A stretch of DNA of 64,000 nt from Planctomycetia bacterium (GTDB lineage: Bacteria; Planctomycetota; Phycisphaerae; Phycisphaerales; SM1A02): assembly GCA_005790605.1 (NCBI GenBank), contig SXUI01000057.1, positions 1 through 64,000 on the forward strand, written 5' to 3'. Under the pieces are notes generated by a model. The model saw nothing but the letters and a program-made list of their open reading frames with translations. It did no database searches and was not told the DNA's origin. Shown here piece after piece: positions 35,744 through 48,536 of this stretch. Within the stretch, counting starts at the first letter, position 1. The number at the start of each line of letters is the position of its first letter. Both the position numbers and the translations under genes were made by a program.

Positions 35744-36589
35744 TCAATCCCGCGACTGCGTCAATTCAATGCCTGGAGTGAGGAAGGTGATCTTGCGTGC
35801 CTTGAAGAGCGCGCCGAGTGCTTGTTTGAATGCCTTTTTGCTCACGCCAAAGCGCGCGCGAATCGCATCGGGCGAACTGTCATCATCGAAGTTCAACCGC
35901 CCACCTGCCTTGGAGAGTTGATCGAGGATCTGCTCCGTCAACGGGGCTACGCGCGCGTAACCCGCCTTATCCAAACGGAGATCGATTTTCCCGTCCTCGC
36001 GCACCTCCTGCACGAAGCCGCGCATTCGCGCGCCGATAGACAACGGCGATGCGAGCGTTGCGTTGTAGATCAGTCCGCGGTGCGCGTTCTCAACTATGAC
36101 TCCAAATCCGAGCGGCGATTCCTCAAACACCAAGAGGTCCACTTCTTGATCGATCGCATACGCGGGCTTGGTGCGGCTGAAGTGCCGAGTGATGAGCGAC
36201 GAGGCGATGATGCGGTCCGTCTCTTTGTCATGCAGCACTCTGACGACGACCTTCTCCCCAACTTCGACATCTCGCCTCTGCTCTCGGTACGGAAGCAGCA
36301 AATCTTTCGACAGTCCCCAGTCCAAAAAGGCACCTGCGCGCTCGTGGATGTCCTTCACTCGCATACACGCGAACTCATCGACGCATGCAAGCGGTGTCTC
36401 CGTTGTCGCGACCAAGCGATCTTCCGAATCTCGATACACAAACACTTCGATCGTGTCTCTGATCCGAAGAGTCCGCGGAATGAACTTCCCCGGAAGCAAG
36501 ATCTCGCCGAGCGGTCCGCCATCGAGATAAATCCCAGGCTGTGCCTCGCGAAGAGCCGTGAGAATATTGCGCCTACCCAGTTGTGCCAT
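35744..36589 (-). CDS. CvfB-like S1 RNA-binding protein
   Basis: The 281-residue cytoplasmic protein matches the CvfB/YitL layout. There are several S1-like OB folds (GGPLGEILLPGKFIPRTL, GAFLDWGLSKDLLLPYREQ with EVGEKVVVRVLHD, and FGVIVENAHRGLIYNATL). A C-terminal winged helix follows, FDDDSSPDAIRARFGVSKKAFKQALGALFKARKITF. Family members bind RNA and influence virulence-gene expression in staphylococci, but the general role is not settled. ATG 36589 is the natural start. It is divergent from the sdh operon. Confidence 0.92.
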   Translation of the reverse strand: MAQLGRRNILTALREAQPGIYLDGGPLGEILLPGKFIPRTLRIRDTIEVFVYRDSEDRLVATTETPLACVDEFACMRVKDIHERAGAFLDWGLSKDLLLPYREQRRDVEVGEKVVVRVLHDKETDRIIASSLITRHFSRTKPAYAIDQEVDLLVFEESPLGFGVIVENAHRGLIYNATLASPLSIGARMRGFVQEVREDGKIDLRLDKAGYARVAPLTEQILDQLSKAGGRLNFDDDSSPDAIRARFGVSKKAFKQALGALFKARKITFLTPGIELTQSRD

Positions 36590-36611
36590 GCCACGCTAGC
36601 GTACGAGAATT

Positions 36612-36668
36612 CGCGGAGATTCCGCGCCGCCGTGGATGAATTCGCACTTATGCATGCATGGATGCATG
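36612..36668. promoter_or_regulatory. Palindromic elements upstream of the sdh operon
   Basis: In the 133-bp divergent space between cvfB and sdh lie a hairpin, cgcgga-gat-tccgcg (36612-36626), and the palindrome catgcat-gg-atgcatg (36653-36668). There is also a direct repeat gaattcgc (36607-36614 and 36638-36645). The palindrome is a plausible operator. No regulator gene is nearby. Confidence 0.35.
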
Positions 36669-36722
36669 TGCGAGGACGCGCTATGCTTCTCCCCCTCGCG
36701 ACGAGGCATACGAGACAAGTCC

Positions 36723-37565
36723 ATGACGAAGATTTCACTTCCGCAAGCCCGTGGTTTTCTGCAGACGAATCGCAAGGACCTTTGGTGGCTCCAGCCGCTC
36801 GTGGTGCTCCTCGGATTTGGCGCGTTCATCGTCTACTCGACTTGGGCGGCGCTCCAAGGCAGTCACTATTTCATCGGCGGACCGAGCGACCCCGGCGCGC
36901 AGCAACTCCTCTCGCCGTTCTACTCGCCTGTCGTTTGGGATGCCGCGAATCTCAAGTCTGGCCATGCGTGGTTTGAAGGACTTCCCGCATGGTGGCCCGC
37001 GTGGATGATCTTCTCTCCCGCGCTCTTGATTCTTCCATTCCCAGGTCTGTTCCGATTCACTTGCTACTACTACCGCGGCGCGTACTACAAAGCGTTCTGG
37101 GGTGATCCGGTGAGCTGCGCAGTTGGCGAGCCAAAGTTTCGCGGCGACAACTACCGCGGCGAAGAGAAGTTCCCTCTCATATTCCAGAATGTGCATCGCT
37201 ATGCGCTCTACATCGCGATCGTGTTCATATTTCTCCTGGCGTTCGACGCGTGGACCTCATTGTGGAACGTTGACTCGACTGGCGCAAAGCACTTCGGCGT
37301 GAGCGTGGGGTCGCTTGTCCTCACTATGAATGTCGTGCTCTTGGGCGGATACACCTTTGGGTGCCACTGCTGGCGTCACCTTGTCGGCGGCAAGCATGAC
37401 TGCATGTCGTGCAGCAAGATGCGACAAAACGCCTACTCGCGCGTGAGTTGGCTGAACGCCCGGCACATGCTCTTCGCTTGGATGAGCCTCTTCTGGGTTG
37501 GTTTTACCGATGTCTATGTGCGGCTCTGCTCCATGGGAGTCTGGACGGACTACAGGATTTTCTAA
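36723..37565 (+). CDS. Succinate dehydrogenase membrane anchor, large single-subunit type
   Basis: The 280-residue integral membrane protein starts at ATG 36723. It has five or so transmembrane helices, among them LVVLLGFGAFIVYSTW, MIFSPALLILPFPGLFRF, ALYIAIVFIFLLAFDAW and SLVLTMNVVLLGGYTF. Candidate haem or quinone ligands include His in NVHRYALY and the cluster CHCWRHLVGGKHDCMSC. The stop codon directly abuts the flavoprotein start, and SdhA and SdhB follow. The large single anchor resembles the actinobacterial Sdh1 type rather than the short SdhC/SdhD pair. It anchors the complex and passes electrons to quinone. Confidence 0.85.
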   Translation: MTKISLPQARGFLQTNRKDLWWLQPLVVLLGFGAFIVYSTWAALQGSHYFIGGPSDPGAQQLLSPFYSPVVWDAANLKSGHAWFEGLPAWWPAWMIFSPALLILPFPGLFRFTCYYYRGAYYKAFWGDPVSCAVGEPKFRGDNYRGEEKFPLIFQNVHRYALYIAIVFIFLLAFDAWTSLWNVDSTGAKHFGVSVGSLVLTMNVVLLGGYTFGCHCWRHLVGGKHDCMSCSKMRQNAYSRVSWLNARHMLFAWMSLFWVGFTDVYVRLCSMGVWTDYRIF

Positions 37566-39386
37566 ATGAGCGCACTCGATAAATACATTGTCACGGACCA
37601 CGATGTCCTCGTCATCGGCGCAGGCGGCGCAGGACTGCGCGCTGCTATTGAGGCGAGTGGCCATGGCGCGCGAACCGCGGTGATCTGCAAGTCATTGCTC
37701 GGCAAAGCGCACACCGTGATGGCCGAGGGTGGCATGGCGGCCGCGATGGGCAATGTCGATGACCGCGACAATTGGGAAGTGCACTTCTCCGACACGATGC
37801 GCGGAGGCGGCTACCTCAATAATGCGACGATGGCGGAGCATCACGCACGAGAAGCGCCCGCGCGTGTTCGCGAACTTGAGGCGTGGGGCGCCGTCTTTGA
37901 TCGAACCAAAGATGGCAAGATCCTCCAGCGCAACTTCGGTGGTCACCGCTACCCGCGACTCGCGCATGTTGGTGACCGCACCGGACTCGAGATGATCCGC
38001 ACGCTGCAGGATCACGGCGTCCATCAGGGTCTTGACATCTTCATGGAGATGACTGTCGTCGCGCTCCTGACGAACGCAGGCCGCGTGGTCGGCGCGCTCG
38101 GTTACGACCGCGAACGCGGACGCATGCGCGTTTGGCGAGCGGGCGCGGTAGTCCTCGCGACAGGCGGTATCGGGAAAGCATTCCGCATTACGAGCAACTC
38201 TTGGGAATACACCGGCGACGGCCAGTCCCTCGCCTATCACGCGGGCGCTGCGCTGATGGACATGGAGTTCGTTCAATTCCATCCCACAGGCATGGTCTGG
38301 CCACCAAGCGTGCGCGGCATTCTCGTGACCGAAGGTGTTCGCGGTGAAGGCGGCGTGCTTCGCAATAGTGAAGGTCGTCGATTCATGTTCGATGACATTC
38401 CAGAGCTCTACAAGAACCAAGTTGCGAAGGATGAAGAAGAAGGCTGGCGTTATGTCTGCGGTGACAAGCACGCACAGCGACCGCCAGAACTCCTCACTCG
38501 CGACCATGTTGCACGGTGCATCAACCGAGAGATCAAGGCCGGTCGCGGCTCACCGCACGGTGGCGTGTTCCTCGACATCGGTTGGATCAAGGAAAAACTT
38601 CCGAACGCGCGCGAGCACATCAAAAAGAAGTTGCCCAGCATGTACCACCAATTCATGCAACTCGCGGGCGTCGATATCACGACGGAAGCGATGGAGGTCG
38701 GTCCGACCACGCACTATGTGATGGGCGGCGTGCGCGTGGATGGGGATACGCAAATGTCCAATGTGCCCGGCCTCTTCGCGGCAGGCGAAGTTGCGGCGGG
38801 ATTGCATGGTGCGAATCGCCTCGGCGGCAACTCGCTCAGCGATCTCATCGTCTTCGGTCAACGCGCCGGCGAACACGCTGCAAAGTTTGCGAAGAGCGCG
38901 CCGAATCGAGAAGTAGACCTCGCGCAAGTCGAAGCGGAAACACGCCGCGCACTCGAGTCCTTCGATCGACCCAATGGCGAGAATCCATACGCGATTCAAC
39001 ACGACTTGCAAGACACGATGCAGGATCTCGTCGGCATCGTGCGTACGCAGAGCGAGATGGAGCTGGCGCTCGAGAAGATCGCCGCGCTCAATGCTCGTGC
39101 GGCGAAGGCAGGCGTCGCGGGACACCGTGAGTACAACCCAGGCTGGCACACGGCGATCGACCTTCGCAATCTGCTGACCGTCAGCGAAGCCGTGACGCGA
39201 TGCGCGATTGAGCGGAAGGAAAGCCGCGGCGCGCAATTCCGCGAGGACTTCCCGAACAAGTCTGACGAATGCTCGAAGTACAACAATGTCGTTCGCAAAG
39301 CCGCAGATGGCTCCATGATTCTTGAGCGGCAACCGATTCCCGCGCTCCGTGCCGACCTCAAGGCGATCATCGAGAAAATGAAGTAA
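37566..39386 (+). CDS. sdhA: Succinate dehydrogenase flavoprotein subunit
   Basis: The 606-residue subunit begins immediately after the anchor stop (TAA-ATG, zero spacing), indicating translational coupling. It has the FAD Rossmann motif VIGAGGAGLRAAIEA near 16-30, the FAD-linking His in GKAHTVMAEGG, EFVQFHPTGM, TEGVRGEGG (dicarboxylate-binding Arg) and HGANRLGGNSLSD. It oxidises succinate to fumarate on the cytoplasmic face, passing electrons to SdhB. Length and motifs are complete. Together with the anchor and the iron-sulfur subunit it forms complex II of the TCA cycle. Confidence 0.96.
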   Translation: MSALDKYIVTDHDVLVIGAGGAGLRAAIEASGHGARTAVICKSLLGKAHTVMAEGGMAAAMGNVDDRDNWEVHFSDTMRGGGYLNNATMAEHHAREAPARVRELEAWGAVFDRTKDGKILQRNFGGHRYPRLAHVGDRTGLEMIRTLQDHGVHQGLDIFMEMTVVALLTNAGRVVGALGYDRERGRMRVWRAGAVVLATGGIGKAFRITSNSWEYTGDGQSLAYHAGAALMDMEFVQFHPTGMVWPPSVRGILVTEGVRGEGGVLRNSEGRRFMFDDIPELYKNQVAKDEEEGWRYVCGDKHAQRPPELLTRDHVARCINREIKAGRGSPHGGVFLDIGWIKEKLPNAREHIKKKLPSMYHQFMQLAGVDITTEAMEVGPTTHYVMGGVRVDGDTQMSNVPGLFAAGEVAAGLHGANRLGGNSLSDLIVFGQRAGEHAAKFAKSAPNREVDLAQVEAETRRALESFDRPNGENPYAIQHDLQDTMQDLVGIVRTQSEMELALEKIAALNARAAKAGVAGHREYNPGWHTAIDLRNLLTVSEAVTRCAIERKESRGAQFREDFPNKSDECSKYNNVVRKAADGSMILERQPIPALRADLKAIIEKMK

Positions 39387-39402
39387 GCGACCGATAGAAG
39401 AA

Positions 39403-39423
39403 ACGCGCTTCTCCAAAGCGCGT
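39403..39423. other. Hairpin in the sdhA-sdhB spacer
   Basis: acgcgctt (39403-39410) pairs with 39416-39423 around a 5-nt loop, with no T-run after it. It sits upstream of the sdhB ribosome site TTAGGAG. It may be an mRNA-processing or stability element that tunes the subunit ratio. Confidence 0.35.
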
Positions 39424-39448
39424 CCGAAGTCATTTAGGAGTAGCTCAC

Positions 39449-40225
39449 ATGTCTTCCGCCCCCGCAGGCACCACATCCACTGAAACCCGCATCATGAACT
39501 TCCGCGTCTGGCGCGGCGATGCAAATGGTGGAGCGTTCGTGGAGTATTCCGTTGAAGTCACGCCAGGCATGGTGGTGCTCGATTGCATCCACAAGATTCA
39601 AGCAGAGCAGGCACAGGATCTTGCGTGCCGCTGGAACTGCAAGGCCGGCAAGTGCGGCTCTTGCTCGGCAGAAATCAACGGCAAGCCAAGCTTGATGTGC
39701 ATGACCCGCATGGACACGCTGCCCAAGGACGAGACTGTCATGGTCGAGCCCATGCAGGCGTTTCCAATTCTGCGAGATCTCGTCACGGATGTCTCTTGGA
39801 ACTACGAAGTCAAGAAGAAGATCAAGCCGTTCAAGCCACGAGCACCCGACAACGCCGATGGCACTTGGACGACTTATCAAGTCGATGTGGAACGGGCGCA
39901 AGAATTCCGCAAGTGCATCGAGTGCTTCCTCTGTCAGGATGTCTGCCATGTCCTTCGTGACCACCACAAGCACGATGAGTTCATCGGCCCTCGATTCCTC
40001 GTGTTCACGGCTGCGTTGGAAATGAATCCGCTTGACACCGAGGATCGCATCGCCGACCTCAAGAAGCGCGACGGCATCGGTTACTGCAACATCGGCAAGT
40101 GCTGCACCAAGGTCTGCCCCGAGCACATCACGATCACCGACAACGCGATCATTCCGCTGAAGGAGCGTGTCGTGGATGAGTTTTACGACCCGATTACGCG
40201 ATTGTTCAGGATGTTCAAGGGTTGA
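39449..40225 (+). CDS. sdhB: Succinate dehydrogenase iron-sulfur subunit
   Basis: The 258-residue subunit starts at ATG 39449 with TTTAGGAG upstream. A 2Fe-2S ferredoxin domain carries CRWNCKAGKCGSCSAEING (Cys spacing typical). A helical domain follows, with CIECFLCQDVCHVLRDH and CNIGKCCTKVCPEHI for the 4Fe-4S and 3Fe-4S centres. It relays electrons from SdhA to the membrane anchor. The short N-terminus and cluster motifs fit the Sdh1-like group. Its stop codon lies in the first bases of a dispersed repeat that also ends the deoxyhypusine-synthase-like gene 33 kb away. Confidence 0.95.
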   Translation: MSSAPAGTTSTETRIMNFRVWRGDANGGAFVEYSVEVTPGMVVLDCIHKIQAEQAQDLACRWNCKAGKCGSCSAEINGKPSLMCMTRMDTLPKDETVMVEPMQAFPILRDLVTDVSWNYEVKKKIKPFKPRAPDNADGTWTTYQVDVERAQEFRKCIECFLCQDVCHVLRDHHKHDEFIGPRFLVFTAALEMNPLDTEDRIADLKKRDGIGYCNIGKCCTKVCPEHITITDNAIIPLKERVVDEFYDPITRLFRMFKG

Positions 40226-40333
40226 GCGCTCGCGACTTGCGATGCGTTGAGCCATGTGCGCTGCTCGCGCGATAGGCGCATCGCCTCGCTCGCTCCTGTA
40301 TGCGCCGGGGCGAGTGAATCGCCCTCGGCGCAA
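40222..40333. repeat. Dispersed REP-like repeat, second full copy
   Basis: The copy overlaps the sdhB stop. Three blocks are identical to the 6.9-7.2 kb element (30, 26 and 34 nt, at 40222-40251, 40269-40294 and 40300-40333). The last block forms a 13-bp hairpin with loop gtgaa and one bulge. The remaining roughly 120 bp before the transporter start show nothing else. Confidence 0.75.
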
Positions 40334-40440
40334 GTCGAGTGTTGCGGAACGGTCTGCGGCTCTCCTCCGACTATCGCGAACTGCTCGCTCGGCACCGTGA
40401 TATTCAACGACAACTCATCCGTGAGCCGATGCGGTGGCTC

Positions 40441-40445
40441 GGAGG
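40441..40445 (+). promoter_or_regulatory. Shine-Dalgarno that fixes a GTG start
   Basis: GGAGG lies 6 nt before the GTG at 40452, which is therefore preferred over the upstream in-frame GTG at 40434 for the NCS1 transporter. Confidence 0.75.
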
Positions 40446-40451
40446 TTTTCC

Positions 40452-42002
40452 GTGCACGATCCGAATCTCACCCGCGAAGCGCTCGCAGAGTTACCGCCTG
40501 ACATCGCATCGAGCCCGCTCTTCAACGGCGACCTCGCACCGACGCCCGCGGGCCGACGGACTTGGAGTACCTACAACTTCGCCGCGCTTTGGATCGCGAT
40601 GGCGCACTGCATTCCCACTTACATGCTCGCTGGGAGCCTCATCGCGATCGGGATGAACTGGTGGCAGGCGCTCCTCACGATCACCTTGGGCAATCTCATC
40701 GTGCTCATTCCGATTCTCTTGAACGCCCACCCTGGCACGAAGTACGGGATTCCATTTCCGGTACTCGCGCGAAGCAGTTTCGGTACGGTCGGAGCGAATG
40801 TGCCAGCGCTGCTCCGCGCGTTCGTCGCTTGTGGATGGTTCGGCATCGGCTGCTTCATCGGCGGCGAAGCGATTCGCATTTTCCTCATCTCGATTTGGCC
40901 GTCCTTTGCCGAGATTGGTGGCGGAACGGACCTCATCGGGCTTGGCATTCCGAGCATGATCACCTTCCTCGTGTTTTGCGCGATCAATCTCTTGATCGTG
41001 CTGAGAGGCATCAACGCCATCCGCGTCTTTGAGAACTGGTCGGCGCCGCTCATTCTTCTCATGGGATTGTGGCTGCTTGTGTGGATCGTCATGCGAGCCG
41101 ATGGATTCGGACCTATGTTTGATCGGCCTTCGGGCTTTGCGACGAATGCTGACTTCTGGAAAGCCTTTGGCCCGGCGCTCACCGGCATGGTTGGATTCTG
41201 GGCAACCCTGAGCCTCAACATTCCTGACTTCACGCGGTTCGGAAAGAATCAGAAGCAGCAGATGATCGGTCAGGCGCTTGGGCTCCCAACGACCATGCTG
41301 CTCTTCAGCGCGATGGCGATCATCATCACGAGCGCCGCTGAGACAGTGCTTCACGGGTGCCCGCCCGCATCGCTCTGGGATCCAGTCGTCGTGCTTGGCC
41401 ACATGACGAGCACAGCGCCGCCTCCAGGGATGGATGCGCCGATCATCGCGGACACAACCACGCGCATGATCATTGCCGTACTGAGCCTCGTCAGCGTAGC
41501 GATTGCGACGATCAGCACAAACATCGCGGCCAACATGGTGAGCCCTGCGAATGACTTCGCGCATCTCTCCCCGCGACGGATCTCGTTCAAGACTGGGGCG
41601 ATCATCACCACTGTCCTCGGCATCCTCATCATGCCGTGGAAACTGCTCGCGAGCGCCGACACCTACATTTTCAACTGGCTCATTGGCTACTCCGCGCTCC
41701 TCGGCCCCATCGCGGGCATCATGATCGTCGACTACTGGATCATTCGACGACGATCGCTCGATGTGCCGGACCTCGATCGATCCAACGGCCGCTATCCGCG
41801 CGTGAACTGGATCGCGATGCTCGCGCTTGTGATCGGCGTCGCGCCGAATATCCCCGGATTCCTCAAGAGCGTGCATGTGATCAAGGGAGATCCAAACTTC
41901 CTCGACGCGATCTACACCTACGCGTGGTTCACGGGAGTCATTCTCGCAGGCTTTCTCTATTGGGCACTTAGCAAGCGGCCTCGGCGCGCCTTGAACCACT
42001 GA
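40452..42002 (+). CDS. NCS1 nucleobase:cation symporter
   Basis: The 516-residue, twelve-helix transporter starts at GTG 40452. NCS1 landmarks are NGDLAPTPAGRRTWSTYNFAALWIAM, the helix 1 region that forms the substrate pocket, then HPGTKYGIPFPVLARSSFGTVGANVPALLRA, GFWATLSLNIPDFTRF and NIAANMVSPANDF. The family imports uracil, cytosine, allantoin or hydantoin with H+ or Na+. It faces an operon that degrades uracil and thymine, the ends being 15 nt apart. A pyrimidine or hydantoin substrate is therefore inferred from context. Confidence 0.93.
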   Translation: MHDPNLTREALAELPPDIASSPLFNGDLAPTPAGRRTWSTYNFAALWIAMAHCIPTYMLAGSLIAIGMNWWQALLTITLGNLIVLIPILLNAHPGTKYGIPFPVLARSSFGTVGANVPALLRAFVACGWFGIGCFIGGEAIRIFLISIWPSFAEIGGGTDLIGLGIPSMITFLVFCAINLLIVLRGINAIRVFENWSAPLILLMGLWLLVWIVMRADGFGPMFDRPSGFATNADFWKAFGPALTGMVGFWATLSLNIPDFTRFGKNQKQQMIGQALGLPTTMLLFSAMAIIITSAAETVLHGCPPASLWDPVVVLGHMTSTAPPPGMDAPIIADTTTRMIIAVLSLVSVAIATISTNIAANMVSPANDFAHLSPRRISFKTGAIITTVLGILIMPWKLLASADTYIFNWLIGYSALLGPIAGIMIVDYWIIRRRSLDVPDLDRSNGRYPRVNWIAMLALVIGVAPNIPGFLKSVHVIKGDPNFLDAIYTYAWFTGVILAGFLYWALSKRPRRALNH

Positions 42003-42017
42003 ACCTGAGAGGTCGAG

Positions 42018-43367
42018 CTACCCCTCGAAGACAGCATCAACGAGATCGAGCCCTCGATCAATGATGTCGAACGACTCTTGCAGTTGCGCGGCGTTGATCG
42101 TGAGCGGCGGATTGCACATGACAGTGCCCCACTGCAGCACGGTGAAGAGACCGTTGTCGCGCAAGAATCTTCCGAGCTGCGCCATCACCGGATGGGTACC
42201 CGCGTAAGGAACAAGCCGTTCTCCCGCTGCATTTTTGCGAAGTTCGATCAAACCGAAGAGCCCGATGTTGCGGTAGACGCGGACGCAGCGATGCTTCTTT
42301 GCCAATCGCTCCATATGCGCGTGCATGAGTTCACCCATGCGCGCTGAGTTTTCGACAAGCTTTTCATCGACAATCACGTTGACCGCTGCAAGGGCGCACG
42401 CGAGACAAAGCGGATGCGCGTTGTACGTGAGCCCGCCCCAAAACACATTTTCGCGGAAGTGCTGCGCGATGGGATCACTGACAGCCATCACACCGAGTGG
42501 GAGGTAGCTACTCGTGAGCCCCTTCGCCATCGTGCAGATATCGGGAACGATGTCGCCGTGCTCGAACGCAAACAGTTTTCCTGTGCGTCCCCAACCACAC
42601 ATCACTTCGTCGCACACGAGCAGGATGCCGTACTTCTGAAGCAGCGATTGGAGGCCCTTGAGATATCCCTTCGGCGGCGGAAGGATGCCATTCGTCCCCG
42701 TCGTTGTCTCGATGAACATCGCGGCGATGTGCTTGGGTCCTTCATACTGAATGACCTCTTCGAGATACCGGAGGTTGTTCGCAACGATCTCCTCTTCACT
42801 CGACCCGAAACTGAACTCGTACGGATGCGGATCCATGACCCGCACGACGCCCGGCATGCCAGGTTCGGTTGGCCAGCGCCTTGGATCACCGGTCAGCGAG
42901 ATCGCGCCGTTGGTCGCGCCGTGGTAACTGCGATATCGAACGAGAATCTTGTTACGACCGGTGTAGAGACGCGCGGCCTTGATCGCGTTCTCGTTCGCTT
43001 CCGCTCCACCGAGGGTGTAGAAGAAAGTGTTGAGGTTTCCAGGAACAAGTTCTGCAAGGCGGAGCGAAAGTCGCGCGCGAATCTCGGTTGCCATCCCCGG
43101 GTACGCATACGCAAGAGTCGCTGCCTGCTCCTGAATCGCGCGCACAACTCTCGGATGCGCGTGGCCGATGTTGACGCTCATGAGCTGACTGTTGAAGTCG
43201 ATCCAGCGCTGACCTTCAGGGCCGTAGAGATAGATGCCCTCCGCGCGAGCGATCGGCATCGGATCAACCTTGCCCGTCGCGCTCCACGAGAAGAGGCTGT
43301 GCTGCATGCACGCATCGATCATCTCGCGCGAGCCCATCGTGCCTACTGAAGGAATTGCGTTCGTCAT
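42018..43367 (-). CDS. Class III omega-aminotransferase (beta-alanine-type)
   Basis: The 449-residue PLP enzyme has GGAEANENAIKAAR and the PLP-contact His in YRSYHGATNGAISLTGD. The ring-stacking Asp is in VCDEVMCGWGRTGK, and the Schiff-base Lys in CTMAKGLTSSYLPLG. It fits the aspartate aminotransferase family class III group that includes beta-alanine:pyruvate transaminases. As the last gene of the pyrimidine operon it should transaminate beta-alanine or beta-aminoisobutyrate to the semialdehyde, supplying the dehydrogenase encoded 4 nt upstream. Confidence 0.92.
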   Translation of the reverse strand: MTNAIPSVGTMGSREMIDACMQHSLFSWSATGKVDPMPIARAEGIYLYGPEGQRWIDFNSQLMSVNIGHAHPRVVRAIQEQAATLAYAYPGMATEIRARLSLRLAELVPGNLNTFFYTLGGAEANENAIKAARLYTGRNKILVRYRSYHGATNGAISLTGDPRRWPTEPGMPGVVRVMDPHPYEFSFGSSEEEIVANNLRYLEEVIQYEGPKHIAAMFIETTTGTNGILPPPKGYLKGLQSLLQKYGILLVCDEVMCGWGRTGKLFAFEHGDIVPDICTMAKGLTSSYLPLGVMAVSDPIAQHFRENVFWGGLTYNAHPLCLACALAAVNVIVDEKLVENSARMGELMHAHMERLAKKHRCVRVYRNIGLFGLIELRKNAAGERLVPYAGTHPVMAQLGRFLRDNGLFTVLQWGTVMCNPPLTINAAQLQESFDIIDRGLDLVDAVFEG

Positions 43368-43371
43368 CGGG

Positions 43372-47254
<3,883 letters not shown>

Positions 47255-47267
47255 GAGTGCCTCGGAT

Positions 47268-48536
47268 CTAGTGCACGCCCTTCTTCGGCCGAATGCTCGC
47301 GCCTTCCTGACAGTGCTTGTTCCAACTCGTCTCAACGCGACCATTGTCGACCGCAGTCATTTCAATACAACCCTCCACAGGGCAGACGATTTCGCAAAGA
47401 TTGCAGCCGACGCACTCGTCCTCGTCGATCGTTGGAACGCGAGTGCCTTCGACCGGATGAATGCACTGGTGCGCGCCGTCGTGGCAAGCCGCAACACAGA
47501 GTTGGCAACCGATGCACTTCGTCGCATCAATGCGTGCAACCGTTTCATAGTTCAAATCAAGATCGCCCCATTCGCTGAAGGCTGGAACCGCGCGGCCCAC
47601 GATCTGTGCGACGGACTCAAAATTGTGCGCCCGCATGTACTCCTGCAGGCCGTCAAGCATGTCGTCCACCACGCCGTATCCGCGAAGCATGACTTCCGTG
47701 CACACCTGCACGGTGCTCGCGCCGAGCAGGAGGACCTCCACAGCATCTCGCCAGTTGGTGACGCCACCGATGCCGCTGATCGGAAGACCGAACGACTTCT
47801 CCCGGGCGAGTGCCGCGACCATGTGCAATGCGATCGGCTTCACAGCCGCTCCGCAATATCCGCCGTTCGTGCTCAAAGCACCGACGCGAGGATGAGGAAC
47901 GAATCGATCGATGTCGACCGAGATAATGCTCTTGATCGTGTTGATGAGTGACACGCCGTGCGCGCCACCACGCTTGGCCGCGAGTCCGTGCGGGACAATG
48001 TCACTGACATTGGGAGTCAACTTCACGAGCACCGGAACGGTGCTGTGGCGGACCGCCCAAGACGTAATCCGTTCATTGAGTTTCGGTTCTTGCCCGACCG
48101 CGCTTCCCATCCCTCGCTCACACATGCCATGCGGGCAGCCGAAGTTGAGTTCTAAACCGTCCGCGCCCGCATCGATGGATCGTTTGATGAGATCGCGCCA
48201 CTCATCCTCGCTTTCACACATGAGTGACACAATGATTGGATTGCGGGGGAAGAGGCGCTTTGTCTCCGCAATCTCCTTCAGATTGACTTCAAGCGAGCGA
48301 TCGGTGATCAGCTCGATGTTGCTGAATCCCGCGCCTTTGACGCCGTGGATCGTGTGCCCACCGAATCGGCTCGAAACATTTTGAATTGCAACGCCGAGCG
48401 TTTTCCAGACTGCTCCGCCCCAACCCGCTTCGAACGCGCGCTGGACTTGAAGCCCGCTGTTCGCGGGCGGCGCGCTCGCAAGCCAGAACGGGTTGGGCGA
48501 CCAAATGCCCGCAGTGTTTGTGCTGAGATCAACCAT
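47268..48536 (-). CDS. preA: Dihydropyrimidine dehydrogenase subunit PreA
   Basis: ATG 48536, with AAGGGGGAA upstream, gives 422 residues. An FMN TIM barrel carries LELNFGCPHGMCERGMG (catalytic Cys). LVKLTPNVSDI, NTIKSIISVDID and GIGGVTNWRDAVEVLLLGAS are hallmarks of dihydroorotate/dihydropyrimidine dehydrogenases. A ferredoxin tail has CIGCQLCVAACHD and CVGCNLCEIVCPVEGC for two 4Fe-4S clusters. With PreT it reduces uracil or thymine with NADH. It overlaps the preT stop by 8 nt (48529-48536). Confidence 0.95.
   Translation of the reverse strand: MVDLSTNTAGIWSPNPFWLASAPPANSGLQVQRAFEAGWGGAVWKTLGVAIQNVSSRFGGHTIHGVKGAGFSNIELITDRSLEVNLKEIAETKRLFPRNPIIVSLMCESEDEWRDLIKRSIDAGADGLELNFGCPHGMCERGMGSAVGQEPKLNERITSWAVRHSTVPVLVKLTPNVSDIVPHGLAAKRGGAHGVSLINTIKSIISVDIDRFVPHPRVGALSTNGGYCGAAVKPIALHMVAALAREKSFGLPISGIGGVTNWRDAVEVLLLGASTVQVCTEVMLRGYGVVDDMLDGLQEYMRAHNFESVAQIVGRAVPAFSEWGDLDLNYETVARIDATKCIGCQLCVAACHDGAHQCIHPVEGTRVPTIDEDECVGCNLCEIVCPVEGCIEMTAVDNGRVETSWNKHCQEGASIRPKKGVH

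Noticed and set aside
40491-41999. A 502-codon minus-strand frame
   Set aside because: Antisense shadow of the NCS1 transporter; translation is charged and repetitive, with no plausible family.
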